From NCBI GenBank assembly GCA_018343915.1, contig JABRWF010000005.1, positions 2,267,001 to 2,331,000 on the forward strand: a stretch of 64,000 nt of DNA. Direction: 5' to 3'. Positions 12,602 to 26,431 of this stretch are shown here, one piece after another; positions within the stretch are counted from its first letter, which is position 1; each line of letters starts with the position of its first letter. Source of the stretch: Agroathelia rolfsii. Lineage: Eukaryota; Basidiomycota; Agaricomycetes; Amylocorticiales; Amylocorticiaceae. The position numbers and the translations under genes are program-made. The notes under the pieces are model-generated. The model was not told the DNA's origin. It saw nothing but the letters and a program-made list of their open reading frames with translations, and made no database searches.

Positions 12602-15600
12602 GATAGTATAGGCTTGTGCTTATGATCTTATCGAGTCGAGAGAGAGAAGTTGGTCAACTTGAACGACTCTTGTCGAACAACTTGGAACTCAAGTTGGATG
12701 ACACTGACAGCAATACCTCCGAACTCAAATATCTTGAACTACGATTCACGTGCGTCGTTCGACTACATGCAGTGGCGTGCCAAAATAAACTTGTTTATCG
12801 GCTTCCCCCATTTCTGCACAAACTCGTGTCAAGCAAAAATTCATGTGACATACCAGAGAGCCAATAGGGTTTCTGTAGTATTAAAAATTTGCACCCTCTG
12901 TAATAGGTCAGATCTGAGCAGGGTAGAATCTGGTGGAATTCCCTAGGTTCTGCTTCTGGATTTATTTGAGTTTTATTGGTGATATATTATACAGGAGATA
13001 ATACACACAAAACAATATAGAATAGTTTGCCGCGACTACTACAATATGTATATAATGTTCCTATCAAAGGTGCTAGTAGTGAAGTGTCGTGGAAATGTTA
13101 GAACACTGGCATGAGATACACACGGTGTAAGTAAAACACGACGAGTACATGAGAAATACATGAGTATATGCGCAGGATGACTCAAACTAAGTAAATCACA
13201 CAAATATTCAGAATATTTAAAACACAATTCATACAAAATACTCAGGTAAGATGATGCGCACCGGCACGCCGAAACCTGTCGCTGCTGCACATCTTTGATC
13301 CCTGTTGCAATATCTCAACGAGATTTCGATATATATTTTCTGGAGATCTAAACACTATAGTAATTCAAAAAAAAAGTTTGCTTGAATCAAATATCTTTGA
13401 GGATGCATAATTCTGCAAAGTTGGTTAGATTTATATCAGATGGCTAGTTTTTTCCTTTTTTTGGCCGACTTTGTGCAACCTCAAGGAAAAAATCTTCAAT
13501 TCAAGCATATTTTGTTTTGATTTCATGTAGTTTACACTACTCAGATCCGTCCTATTAGAGGGTACAGAAATTGTGATGCTACAAAAATCCTAATTTGGTT
13601 TACAATATGCCACATGAATTCCTGTTTGACATGAGTCTGTGCGGAGGAAAAGTTGACAAACAAGGTGCAGCAGGTTTTTTTTTGCACGTCACTATAGCTC
13701 CTTCTATAGAAGAAAAGCATGCATTTTTTGTCCTTGAGATGACTCGCTCGATACATTAATAAGCCTACATCCCAAGAGCCAGATAGGATCGACTGGGGCC
13801 CGCTAAACATGTTGAATTTCATTATAAACAGGAACAGGGTTGCTCACTTGCAGTTTTTTTTTCGTTGTATTCAATGATATATTGCTGTAATTTGCCCCTC
13901 TTTTGCTGTAGTCATGACTCTGAGGTGTGTAGTCAACGTCGCATTGAAAGTATGTCATTAGCAATAAGAACCTCGATTTATTACTTCAAGTTGAAAGGAT
14001 ATTCAATGCTATGATTTGACCACCACAGCAGCAATAGCGTGTGTTCCAATCCTCAGCTTTTTTTGAAGAAATATTTAAATGAATATTAGCCGATCCTAGT
14101 TATATCCATTGATCGCGCAAACATAGTTGTGAGGTGTACTTGATCTTCTTTAGGATGGTCGTCAGTTGGGATTGGGTAGTAATCTTCATTCTAGGAAAGA
14201 ACTTCTATAAGCACTATTTTCACATATCAGAGCTCCTTGTTGGTTTTGAATGAAAGAATTGATCACAAGTTAACATACAAAACACCTAGATGAGAGTGTA
14301 TAAACCGTTCAATTCAATTAAATGTTGCGAGCCTGGGGCTACATCCTGATTTGAGTCATTCTGTATCTATTCACGTACAAGAATAGAAGTTTCGTGACAT
14401 TAGCCAGACACCTAAATAGGGGTCAGTACAAAAATTAATGACCAATTCCCCATGCATACAGCAGCCTGTTCGCGGCATACCCAGAAATCCAACCAAAGCA
14501 GAATGCTCGTCAAAGACATTATTGGATATATTAATGAACAAGTCATGAATTGTATATGATGTGTTGCATTTACCATTCGAAACGGTTGGCAGCAATTGAT
14601 TTCAACTGGGATGCGGTGACAATGCAGCCAATCGCTCGTCTGCCGTAAAGTTCATTCACAAAGCTTAAACGACGGAGATTTTAACGTATAATCGGAGGAA
14701 GGAAGGCAATTATATCGAGTAATGCAGCCGACGTCGAGGAGAAACATACGGCACATATGCCCAGGCATCGAGCGAACAGCCTAACCTGCTTACGCCGTTT
14801 ATGTATCGTATTGACACACTCATATATGCCGTTAAACCCATGAGACAGATGCCGCGTTGAGTTGCCGGTGTACAGCACTCGCGAGTAGACTCCCGAGTCA
14901 GCTACAAATATATTCTGCTTTCATAAGCGTGTAAGCACTGTCAATCGGCAACAATTGCGCTTGCAGTGACTGACGGTCTTGGATCCCCTCTCCTTTTCTT
15001 TTTATTATTGTTATTAAACATGATGCGTGATTTCCAGTATTTCCCTCCATCGGCGGACTCATGCTGAATCCCCTGAGATCACAGCCACTGCGGAGAAGCA
15101 AAGAGCAAGTCGACATCTCAGATGAAGAAGGATACATAAGTCCGGTCACCGGCCAGCATCGACGTGTTGCGGCGGTACTCACCTGATCCTATATCTACTA
15201 ACAAGTCGTGAATATCGGAGACCGGTGATACCAGAGCTATGTACAACTCATGGGCCTAGATAACGGTCTGGTCACGGAACACCAGGAGAGATGAGGGAAC
15301 AAGACGGCAAGGAAAAGGTGTGATCAAGACACGACAGCAAAACCCCTTGCATTACGGAAGGCCCTTACGTGACTCAGAGTTAAGACCCAGTCAATTAAAA
15401 AGTCAATCGTACACACAGGTCATTGCCTCTCCGTTCTTACCGCGGCCTGTATATGAGCGTGCCTTGACTGTGATGAAACTTTGCCTACTGCTTTACTTAT
15501 TGAGCTTTCCATTTCATTATGTTTTCGGGATCCACCGTACAGCTCTCCGGGACCGGAGCGCTTGCCATCACTTGACGGGACAGTCAAGATTAAGCGGACG

Positions 15601-16216
15601 AAAGGTAATCGGTCCCCATGATCAGCTTCGGTTAAGAGAGAAATCAAGAAACATTACGCCGGCCCGTGTATTGATTGCCCAGACGGAACCGGACATCAGT
15701 GCCTTGAGAAGGTGAATGGTAGAGAGAGAATGAATGAAGGGCATAAGTGAGCATAGGCATATATACACAGGTACATAACATTCACCAGCATGTGGATGAT
15801 AATTGAGTTCCTCCACGTGGGAGAGATTACAAGGCGAACATATTAAGCAACGTACTTTAGGAACCACAAAAGCGCGAATCCACGTGTAGGATTATTTGTC
15901 CTTCTCATCTTTTCGAAGGACATCACTTGCCTTTGTCCCAGAATAAGTAATTAAGAAGATTCTTGACAGACGTTGATGACGCTCTATCTATTTTCCCGCA
16001 GCGAGTCGTGTATCATTTCAAAAATGATGAAACGTCGTTTTTGCCTACACAAACCAGGGATGATCGCATTACAATGGAGAGCACCAAAATATTATATCTT
16101 TCAGGAGTATTGCAACTCATTGACAGAAACGCTCAGATAAGTATTGTTCACAGACAGGATTTTGGAATGAAGGGAGAGTTCCGTCAGTCATTCGGCCAAG
16201 TGGCAGCCTGAGCGGT

Positions 16217-16240
16217 GGTGCTGGTGCTGGTGCTGGTGCT
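16217..16240. repeat. (GGTGCT)4 hexanucleotide repeat
   Basis: Four perfect copies of GGTGCT in non-coding DNA. Confidence 0.9.
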
Positions 16241-19200
16241 GAATAATGATGCCGAGTGAGCCAACCTGAAAATAAGGAACAAGGAGCAGGAACGAATGAA
16301 CAAGCAAATAGTCTGGTTATCGTTGTTGCTAGTATTGTTGTCCGCTCTTAGTAGACCGGACGGGCCAGGAATGTCACGAGCGGTGTATAAATGCGTGATT
16401 TTTATCTGCCCTGTACACAAACGTCCCTATCTTTGTATCTCTCCACATGCCAGGAACATTCAAGTGATGCTGATATCAGGAGATCATAAAGCCCTTGACG
16501 AGTTCAAGGGAAGCGGACAATGTCGGAGTTGTCGGAGCTCTAAAAGTACCGGACGTAGCCGTAAAACTACTTCGTCTACTCACAGCTCGCAACATTCACT
16601 GAGTGACCTTAAGTGACACACTAGCCACCCTGGACTCTTTTTTCTTTCCAGCACACGCGCCCATATTCCCAGGCTTACAAATCCATGGATCACAGCACAA
16701 GTGAAATCTCCATAGCCAATGACAGATGAACAGGATGTGTCCTGGCAGACGATCCAATCGGATCGGGCGTTCGCATTTATCTTTGTTCGAACCTGAATTT
16801 CAGTCATGATCATCTTGGCTGGTCAACATAATTTCTTGGGCAACGTTTTATCTCATATTCTTTCGCCAACTTAATGAGTACCTCCTCAGTATATAAATTA
16901 TGACTGGATTCTGTTACGTCTATATAATACCCTGTGGCGAGCGAGTGCATGTCCTCGGAGAAGAATTGACGAATGAAAAACCAGATGGCTCCAAGCAAAA
17001 TGAACCTCACACACACGACAGCATTTGCATCCAAAGAGAAATTCATGATCAATATGGTACATTACGGGGACACATTCGAACGTGACATTGATAAAATAGC
17101 ACATCCCTGCGGTCCTCGGCTGTCCATCAAACACAATGCCTGTCTGCCCCCTGTTTTCTCTGTGTTCTTATGCATGCTGTCCATGCAGTTCGACGTGATG
17201 CATTTGATCTACCGCCTATACCATAACATGTGTCCGATGATGACTCGATAATAATAAGCTCCTATTTACGACCTACACTGTAAGATTTATCGTCCTCTCA
17301 ATCTTCCTTCATTACTACCAAATGGCCCGTTTTGTATCCGTAGTGCCTCCTGGCCTGATTTCATGTGCGCAGAGAAGGTGTCATCCATTTTTAATGAATC
17401 TGGTGTTTTCCGTGGACGCCACATACATACCTCGCCGATTAGGTACACGAGGATAGCGGGGATGGGTTGTTTATAGCTTATCCAGGGTTGCTGTGATACG
17501 CATTATACACGAGGATTCTGCACCACCTTTTTTTTTTCTCGTCCTGCCAATCATACACGCGTATACACACGCTCCAAATAAGAATGTAGAACTGGAAGAA
17601 ATTGAACACAATTTTCGAAGCAAGCTGACATGGACGGAGACTCGTCTGCTAATTTACTTGACCCTGAGCATACGTATTTGTAGTGGCTACATCATGTACT
17701 GCAGCAATGATACACTCAAAGCCCGCAATGCTATGGTGTATTTATGTTGCTTTCTGTTTTGGTATTATTCCACGCTCATAACGGACCAGGCTCCCATGAT
17801 TGAGTGACAGTCACTGCGAAACAGAAAGATAACATGAGAGTACAGCAGTGGTAACGATCGCGATACCAGCATCGTCATGACAGGCGGGCGATGCCGATCA
17901 CCCACGCGTGGAACCCGAGAGCTCAAGATCTTGGGAGTGTGACTATGCACATGTCTGGTGATCTCTGGCTGACAGACGGTTCAAAGAAAGAAACAGATAC
18001 ATGCATGCTGCACTTTATTGTGCAGGCTAATCCGTTTTTCCTCGCTGAAGATACCATATCCCCATTTGGCATGCTTTGGACAACATCGAGCCCCTCTTCA
18101 ATTTGTTCTGACGGGATTCACGAGAAGTTCGTTAAACTCAAGTTGTAATATATGCATTTGTATGGCCGATAACCAGCCGAAGGTTCACCATGATCATGAA
18201 TGGCTTTGAAAAGAATTGAGATGTCGGGGACGAAAACTGTGTTTGTACATGATCTGTTTGTGTATCGCTGTTGGTGTGATCTTCTTCTCGGGTGCATGAT
18301 GATGGACCGATGCTCCGACGATGCCGTGATCGCCTGAAGAGAAGGAAGACGGTTGTTGGATCAAAAAAGAAATTCTGTTGATCCAAGAAGCACTACATGT
18401 AAAGACAGTCCCCAACAAAGCATAAGGACACGAAAAGATCAAATGGAGGAAGGATATACAAAAATACATATTTAGACCACGGTTCATCACCAAAATCCGA
18501 GCACAGCACAGAGGATCCAAAGATGGACAATGAACAAGAGCTGTTAGTACGAGTTCGTTGTTTGCCCTTCCGTTATGACAAAAAACAAAATAGGCACTTT
18601 GATAGTGATTATGTGCGATTCTTAGAGGGAGGAAGCGGTTAACCACGTCAACGTTCACAGGGCTACGTGAGGCCAGCTCCGCGCGCTAGCTTACGTCACG
18701 ATCAGGCGTTCGGTGATCGTTCTCTTCTCAGCCGCCCTTCAATTTACTCCCGGTGGTCTCCTCGTGTTTCAAAGGCCTCTCTGAGCTCACTTTCAAAGTT
18801 GCTTGACTGGCAGTGGCTGGCTATGATTGATGCTTCCTTTTGCAATTCCGTACTCGGTTTTTATCTGTTGTGCTTTTTCCCCAACTCGCATATAGGCTGT
18901 TTCGGAGTTTACGTGCGCCTGTGCATAATCTAAATTTGCGACAAAAAAGGACGTCGTAAAGTTGCCCATCCTAGCTGACGATAATGACGGCAGCGATGAC
19001 TACGAGTCTCTTCTTTGACTTCGACCAGATACAGATGGTGGCAAGAACAGAGGACAAAAAAAAACAGATAACTCGGTCAGGCCTAAAATAGAGGGCAGTG
19101 TCCTTGGCTCTCATCATTATCATGCTCCATCTCTAGCAACCTCATTCTTTGCAAACCAAAAGTCTGGCGTAGCATTTTCGTGGCGACGACGCCTGCCTAT

Positions 19201-20650
19201 GCAACAGACAGTATCTCTTTCTCTTGCTCTTCGTTTCCATTCATCCCTGAACATGTGTTTTAAATTTGAACACCGGAGCGGCGACTGAACGGCGATGATG
19301 CCGATGTAACACGAATTACACGATGCGTTTTATCTTGTTATTATATTATTATTATTTTTATATACGACGGCTTTCAGCCTCCACCTTTCCACGAGCAGGC
19401 AGGACGGACGGAACACGAATGCATGTAACAGCAGCAGAAACAATTAAGACAGCCTCGAGAGCCCGACTTGATAGACTCTTCTGTTCTTTTTTGTCTCTGC
19501 GGCGATTTTTCTCCATAGCGGATTGACACAACCACAAGCTTACCACGCCCGCTCCTCACCTATGGTCCTTTGATATTTCGATTTCGACGCGTCATAGATT
19601 GAGGCAGGCTCGGATCATCACATCACAAATCGTCGTCGCATATCAATGCACCCAAATCAGCCATCATCAGCTCCCAGGCTTGTGGTCAACGGCTCTCTCT
19701 CCCACATATACATACGCATATACGCAAATGGGGCACATGACGATGATGAGGTTGATGTCAAACGATACAGCTGATGCTGATTTTTTTTCTTCTTCTTTTG
19801 GTTCGCCAATTACCGAATTTGAAGTATGTCCAGAACGGATGTGCACTGCTCTCTTGCGATCATGCTTGGCGTTCGTTCGGAGGTGGCGGCGCCCGCTCAT
19901 TGGGCGATGTGCGAAACACTCTGAGCCGCGTATACGCAGGCTTTCTCTTTCTTTTTTCTTTCACTGGGAGATTGTGTTTATTTTTGCGCCGTTTGATTGC
20001 CTATAACTCCTTTCATCCTGTGAACATTGATCCTGACAAAAGCAGGTTGTAATATACCGTGTGCATACCTACATTCAACGCCGCCAAGAAATATTACTGG
20101 AGCTCCCGGCTTGTCATTGGATCAGAGGCTCTCAAAGGGTTGAAGAAAAGGCCGGATAAGGTTGCCCCTTGTCACAGCTCAAGAAAGTTCAGAAGAAGAC
20201 AGTTACGGAAAAGGCAGGTGGATCGCGTATCCTGCCCCGCCGCCTCCCCGCCTGCCTTCACTAGCAACCCCCTTTCCAAGTATTCCATTCCCTTCGATAT
20301 GGGTATCGGAAATGTGTGCCGTAAGTAAATGAGCGACAAAGGTAAAGAGAACCAACACAAGCCTTCTCTAGTATAAATCCAGCCTCGACTCTAATACCTA
20401 TCTAATGCCCTATACGTCAGGATTAGTTCCAACTTGTGTCATCTACTATAGTAGATGCCGTATTGTCAATCCTCGATGGGCGCTAGTGCGATGTCTTCCG
20501 GCCCCGAACACTGGTGCTTTTGCGACTCTCTTGTGTTGATTAGCCCTTCAAACTGTCTTCGAGGCCGGATGAGCCTAAGGCCCCCTTCAATCTTATGCAT
20601 CCATCGGTTTTTTCGGTCCTGACATGCCTGACAGCTTATTTTTCACAAGC

Positions 20651-20672
20651 AAAAAAAAAAAAAAAAAAAAAA
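20651..20672. repeat. A22 homopolymer
   Basis: Uninterrupted run of 22 A. No coding sequence or target-site duplication next to it that would mark a retroposed tail. Confidence 0.9.
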
Positions 20673-21277
20673 CAAGTGAGCAAAACGAAACGGACTATCA
20701 AGTCGATCTCAAAGATTTACAAACAAAAGCGGGTGAAGGGATGATATCTGTTGCACCTTCAATGATCAATGATCCATCGATCGGTCGGGTAGAAATAGAA
20801 TTTGCTGAATGGTAATACCGCTTGACAACAAACCTGGATCGGTCAGCATTGCAACGTGCATCGAATACGACCAACCCACCTCGATCAAAGGTGTCAAAGT
20901 TCCAGCCCGGGTGGTGCGTACCAGTGTCATGCATATACCAGCTACGATAACTATATCCTCGGATACTGCACTATAATTAAGCCCACGATTTATACACGTA
21001 CGTACGATGCGAGCCCTCCTCCCGCGTTTCCGCTTCCGGGATTGGGTTAGAACTGAATACTAACGGGGTAGCCTGGACATGTGGCGGCAGACCAACCGTT
21101 GAACATCGACCGGAGAGAGACATACCGATGGAAGTATGAAGCCTAAGTAAACTCAGTACGGTTTCTCACCCCTTTTTGCCTTCTCCATTTTTTTCGAGGA
21201 CAGCTATCACGATGTACATGTTTATTCTGGATATGGACGTGGATGTATCTGATCTACTTGATTAGCTCAATGTTCTT

Positions 21278-21303
21278 TTATTATTATTATTATTATTATT
21301 ATT
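21278..21303. repeat. (TTA)8 microsatellite
   Basis: Perfect TTA repeat of 26 bases, eight full units plus two bases. Confidence 0.92.
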
Positions 21304-21580
21304 CTTGTGCTTTTTACACAGGATGTTTTGCAATTAACATCTAGTATCTGTAAGTCGGGAATGAATCGCAGTCCAGCGATTGATTTCTGTTTCCACTCCC
21401 ATAGTAGTATAGTGCTGTACACAAAGACCATGGTGCGAATGATGATGTGGGGGTTGCCATATGAGCACCGCTATCACCGTCATCATGATCATGCCAATAA
21501 TCGATGCATAATAGCTAAGCTACTCCATATACTTTGTCCTTTTCGTCTAATCAACTAGGATAACGGGGGCAATCGATCAT

Positions 21581-21596
21581 GTGTGTGTGTGTGTGT
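21581..21596. repeat. (GT)8 microsatellite
   Basis: Perfect GT dinucleotide repeat followed by a T-run. Confidence 0.9.
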
Positions 21597-21957
21597 TTTT
21601 TCACTGCGGCGATCATCTGATGAAAATGCTCACCGGAGCAGTGGGTCACTGGTGTTCCGGTGCAAGCTGTGCACATGCCACAATACAAAAGTTACGCCGA
21701 GTATATGCGCATGTATACAGCTTGTAAGCTTATGTCCGCGTGGTACATCTCAAGGCTGCTGCGGAGTATGTGTGCGGGGGAGAGGGTAATGCATTTTCGA
21801 GTTCACACGTGTATAGTATAGATTCTCGTGTCGACATTGACATGCCCAGAAAGATCATTCCGCGTTGTATAAGTGCTAACATGAGCCAAGGCCAAATGCC
21901 AAGCTGCGCATGTTAATGAGCGTTGACGTAGCGTGCACTACACCGATTGGACCGAGT

Positions 21958-21978
21958 AAAAAAAAAAAAAAAAAAAAA
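21958..21978. repeat. A21 homopolymer
   Basis: Run of 21 A immediately before a 12-bp perfect palindrome (TACTACGTAGTA at 21982-21993). Confidence 0.9.
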
Positions 21979-22236
21979 GTATACTACGTAGTAGAGCGCG
22001 AAAAGCGCATACTATCTGTCCCAAGAGATCATACCACACATGCGTAGCGTACGTACTACGTGCCTGTACTAGTAATACACTCCACATTCCATCATCGATC
22101 ATCGCAAGATCCTTTCACAGCGGAAGGAATGGAACCGGGTGTTTGGTATTGCACACGAGAACAAGTGTCAATACACATACATACACATGTGCGGCTCAAT
22201 ACGGACATAAGCACGTCAAACTGAAGAAGCTGGGTT

Positions 22237-22248
22237 GGGGGGGGGGGG
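22237..22248. repeat. G12 homopolymer
   Basis: Run of 12 G on the plus strand, unusual in fungal DNA and able to form stacked G structures. Confidence 0.88.
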
Positions 22249-23270
22249 AACGAATTACAACATCGCGTATGATGAGAGTGATGATAATGATAATGATTGA
22301 TCGTGACAACAGCAGGTTCAGCCAAGATTAGGCACCATCCGTCCGTTCACTCATAGTCTCGTAGACATGGATACAATGGCTATGCACATTGGTATACTAG
22401 TACGTACCACACAGGAACATGTGTGTGTATAATACTTCACACCTACTAATCGTAATCGCAATATAATATAACCGTTACGCGAGGCATTTATGATAAATGA
22501 TGATCGATGTATGTGTATTCTAGGTGTTTGTCGAATTAGCGGTGGCGTACCTACAGTCAAGGCCGCGATCACGTTCTTGTGCAAAGAAGGAAGGCAATGT
22601 GGGTGAAGAAAGTAACAATAGTCAGATTACTGACAAAACTATACTTGGACTTACAAGTTCATCATCGGTGTTGGAGTAAAACACATGATCTTGATGTTCA
22701 TAGAGACGCTGAGGAGCCGATGATGTCGATGTAGTAATGTAAATGTATTAGGTGAGTAAATAAATAAATAAAACTAACTTTGGTGGTGGTGGCGGTGATG
22801 ATTACAATATGCAAGGCCATTGCCGATCGAGGGGATCAGAACGAGAAAAGAACAGAAAAAGAGAAGACCCTCGAGATGAATTGTCGACCGGGCAGCGGCG
22901 AGATAGACACAGACATACGGGTATCTAAGCGCACCGATCGGGCTGTGCTTACTGAGGAAGGGGTAAGAGAAAAAAAATATTGTTAGTTGGACAGCTGAGC
23001 AGTCGCCAAGATACAAGACGAGGGAATGCGATGCAGGCAATACGTTGATGTGCTCAGGCATGCCAACGAGAGTACGGAGGAGACGGAGTTGAGCGAGGAT
23101 AGACGCCGAAGAAGCCGCAGGGTTGGGGGAGCGACGAGCCGGAGGAGAGAGGGGGGGGGGCATGTCGATGACCCGACACAGCAGGCCAGCCAAAACCAGG
23201 GCGCGCAAACCGTATCACACACACTCACAGGGAGAAGCAGGAAGGAATGAGGACATGACACATTTTTTCT

Positions 23271-23316
23271 GATGATGATGAGGAGGGTGATGATGAAGAT
23301 GAAGATGATGATGATG
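23271..23316. repeat. Imperfect (GAT)n tract
   Basis: GAT/GAA/GAG triplets over 46 bases, the left edge of the purine-rich stretch that runs to about 24.2 kb. Confidence 0.8.
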
Positions 23317-24286
23317 TGTTTTTTATTTTATTTTTTTTAATGATGCGTGTGTGTATGTAATAAAATTACTTAAAAAGGAAGAGACTCTTTTTCGCTCAGC
23401 TGTGAATGGAGGGGGGGGGATGTGTCCTGGGAATTGATAACGTTTCTGTGTGGCTTCTTTTGCCTATCACGTTCAGCTGTCGAGGGATCTGCCAAACAGT
23501 GTCACGCGGTGGGACCAAACGCGTCAGAGAGAGCGAAAGTCAAGGAAGGAAGTGTAATTGTAAAATGGGTGGCAGGCCAAAAAGAAGAGAATCCGAGCTG
23601 GTTTGACATGAGAGGTGCGGCAGGGTCGGATCGATGTGCGGCGTCCATCCGTCCGCCCGTCTGTATGTGTATGTGTCCACCTCGCCCGACAGGAGCGAGA
23701 TCAACGCGAAACGTGTGTGTTGGGGAGAGAAGGTGGAGGATGGGAATGATTTCCCAGCATGGGGTGTAGTGTGCACACTGGGGGAAGGGAGGAGGAGGAG
23801 ACAAGAGACATGCGCCGTGAGGCGGGCATTTTGCCAAAAGAGGATATAATTAGAGGACTCGTTGGGGGATTGGATTGGCCTCGGGGGCGGGAGAGAGAGC
23901 GCACGGAAGAGAGGGAGGGGCGAGAAAGAAAAAATAGAAAAAAGGAAGGGAGAAATCGAAAAAGCAGAAAATAAAATAAAATAAAAAGGAGGAAATGGCA
24001 GGAATGAAAAAAGGCAAGCGAAGAGAAGTCACGTCAGAGGGGCTGATGCGCCGTTCCGAGAGGCGGCGAATAAATGAGAAGGAAGAAAGAAACAATGGGT
24101 CAAACAGAAGCACGGTGAGATGTAAAGAAGAAGGAAGTGGATCTGAGATTGATTGATGGGTGGACATCGGAGGAGGACGACAAGAAGATGAGATGCAACG
24201 ATTCTGCAGGCCATGCCACCAAACCCTCTCACTCACTGTTTGTTTCTCTCGATTATTGTAATAATATAATAGGGCAATTACGATCC

Positions 24287-24346
24287 ATGGCTCCTGCTCC
24301 TTCTTCCCTCAGCAACTCGACGCTCTTCAGCTGCGAATCTTCTTAG
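24287..24346 (+). promoter_or_regulatory. Upstream ORF of the C2H2 gene
   Basis: A 19-codon ORF (MAPAPSSLSNSTLFSCESS, stop TAG) ends 19 bases before the main start codon and in a different frame. If the transcript starts upstream of 24287, scanning ribosomes would meet it first, which commonly lowers translation of the main frame. Whether it lies in the mRNA cannot be told from sequence. Confidence 0.45.
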
Positions 24347-24365
24347 TGGCCCATCCAGCGCGGCT

Positions 24366-26431
24366 ATGGCACATTTCTCTTTCCCATCCGCTTATTCTAC
24401 CTCTTCATCCTCCCCATCCTCCTCCTCTTCCTCTTCCTCTTCTTCCCCTTCTTCTTCAAGCCTTTCCTCCATCCCCTCTTCAATGTCACCCTCTCCCCCC
24501 GCCACTGACTTGCATGAGTCTATTAAGTCCTCCTCCTCCTCCTCGGCTGCCATTCCTCCCCTCTCCCCACTCACTCCCGCTGATCACCCCTCCCGAGAGT
24601 CATATCCACCGCCGCCCCAGGCTTTAAGACTCGACGCGTCTAATTCTTCCTCAAACTCAAACTACCCTAGCTTTCATATCCCCCACCCAGCTAGCGCACC
24701 CCCAACCCAGCTAGCCTTTCTCGGCGTCCACGACAGTGACAGCACTATGGCCAATGACACCAATACTAATGCTGCAACAACAACAACAACAACAACAACA
24801 ACCCACGGGCCCAGCCACACCCCCGGGTTCTCACAGCCCTACCATTCCACACATGGTCCTTCCTTCCCTTCCTCTTCTCCTGCACTCGGCGATGATCTCC
24901 AGTCAGCTTCACGTGCCCAGTTCTCCTTTCCATCTCCGCAGAGCGCACCCCATACACGTCTCCATTTTCGTCTTGACGATGGATCAAAGTACGGGAGATT
25001 CCATCTTCAGCAGCCCCCCAACTCAGACACGTCCCTCCTCGAACAGAGACGTATGTCTGAGCCTTCCATCACAAACGGCTATTCCTTTGTCACCCCCCAG
25101 CTGAGAGCTGCTTACTCGCACAACCAACATCTTCCGCCACACATGCCTTATCGTTCCACTGCTGCCTATGGCTCCTCCCCCATGCCCCCACCACTCCCAG
25201 CGGTAGACACGCCCCGTGCAGACGATCAGCACTCATCCCCCTTCGCATGGAAGATGGAGTCAGACAGCGTCTCGTCCCCTTTGGGTCCCTCCTTCCCTGT
25301 TGGCTCAGGCCCAGGTGGCATCGACTATCCCTCTTCTCTCGGCGCTGGCGAAGACCCATATGGGCCCTCGCCACCTGGTACTGGAAACTCTTCCATAGGT
25401 TCAACCGTACCTCCCGCATTCTCGACCTTCCACCGCTTGCATCATCGTCAGTCACTGCCATCGATCCAATCAGGACAGCAGCTAGGTGATGAATCAAGGC
25501 AGCAGTACAACTTCGTGCCTCTGCCGGGTAGCACAGTCAAGAAGCGTCCCCGCAGGCGGTATGATGAGATTGAGCGGCTGTACGAGTGCTCTTATCCGGG
25601 ATGCACCAAGGCGTATGGTACTCTAAACCATCTAAACGCCCATGTGTCAATGCAAAGACATGGTTCCAAGCGCAGTCCTGCCGGTTCGTTTGCTTTCTTT
25701 CTCCCTTGACAATTCCAGATGGAATTTTTCTTTTTCTTTTTCTGACTGATTTTTCATTCACTTCATTTTATTAATTAAAATAATATACAGAATTCAAGGA
25801 ACTGCGGAAACAGTGGCGCAAAGCCAAGAAAGAGGCTAATGCCTCGCAACTCGAGAACCCAGCCCCGATCGTGCGTCCTCCGACGACGACGCATGGCCTC
25901 ATGGGTGGCATCCATCACCCGACCGCGGGATTGTCAGCGGGCATGCACCACACCGGAGTACGTCCACACCCTCTTGGGCTCGGCCACAACGGTATGCTGC
26001 TCCGCCGTGAGTCTGAACCCGACTTCCAGCACCATCACCCTCGCTTGGGCGGTGCGCCCCCGTTGTATGTGCCGCAACCGCCACTGCACTCGCGTTCGCA
26101 CCCTACTGGAGGGCTACACCACGAGTTTGGTGGCCCTGGCAATAGTGGCTTGCTAAACCCGCTCCCGGCTACCGGATTCCCACATCACCAACAGGCCTCG
26201 TCAGGACTGCACCTGCCATCATCGTTGCCCTCGGCCGGCGACTATGATGCACACGAGTCGACGTTCAGCTACAATATGCCTGGCATGGGATACCCTGAGG
26301 ACGGTCATGTACACGATGACCGCCCGAACACGGGCCACAGCTACATGAGCGCAGCCTCGGGTGATGGAGGTGACGGTCGTCCCGGCACGGGGCATAGTGC
26401 TGCTGGTGGACATCCATTGTATATGGATTAG
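24366..26431 (+). CDS. C2H2 zinc-finger transcription factor (single finger)
   Basis: Exons 24366-25683 and 25791-26431 join as GCC G|AA (Ala-Glu) and give 652 residues. One classical finger lies near residue 400: C-X4-C-X12-H-X5-H in YECSYPGCTKAYGTLNHLNAHV, preceded by a basic KKRPRRRYDEIERL segment (likely nuclear localisation and DNA contact) and followed, across the intron, by EFKELRKQWRKAKKEAN. This block is the form seen in a widespread fungal single-finger family; I cannot name a characterised orthologue. Everything else is low complexity: poly-Ser near residues 15-50 from TCC/TCT repeats, poly-Thr near 135-145, Pro/Ser/Gly stretches and a His/Gly/Pro-rich tail, typical of fungal activation regions. 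The start is the first ATG giving the long frame; an upstream ORF precedes it. The gene stands alone in about 21 kb of otherwise gene-free DNA. Confidence 0.93.

Larger units (their letters stand above)
12602..24286. other. 11.7-kb gene-free region upstream of the C2H2 factor
   Basis: No ORF here shows a recognisable domain, a credible signal peptide with cysteines, or exons that join in frame; the longest open frames (e.g. 18194-18658 minus, 154 codons; 22774-23208 minus, 144 codons) look like chance. The first 2 kb are AT-rich. From 16 kb onward the sequence carries many homopolymer runs and microsatellites, listed separately. From about 23.3 to 24.2 kb the plus strand becomes strongly purine-rich. 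No transposase, reverse transcriptase or long terminal repeats were seen. It may hold distal regulatory DNA or long non-coding RNAs of the C2H2 gene, but small multi-exon genes cannot be excluded by eye. Confidence 0.6.

Noticed and set aside
18194..18658. 154-codon minus-strand ORF in the gene desert
   Set aside because: No recognisable domain, mixed hydrophobic and basic content without pattern, no splice partners; length is within chance for 20 kb of sequence.
20651..20672. A22 run as a retroposon tail
   Set aside because: No coding remnant or target-site duplication beside it.
24392..24574. Glu-rich minus-strand ORF opposite the C2H2 gene
   Set aside because: It is the reverse shadow of the poly-Ser TCC/TCT repeat of the real gene.
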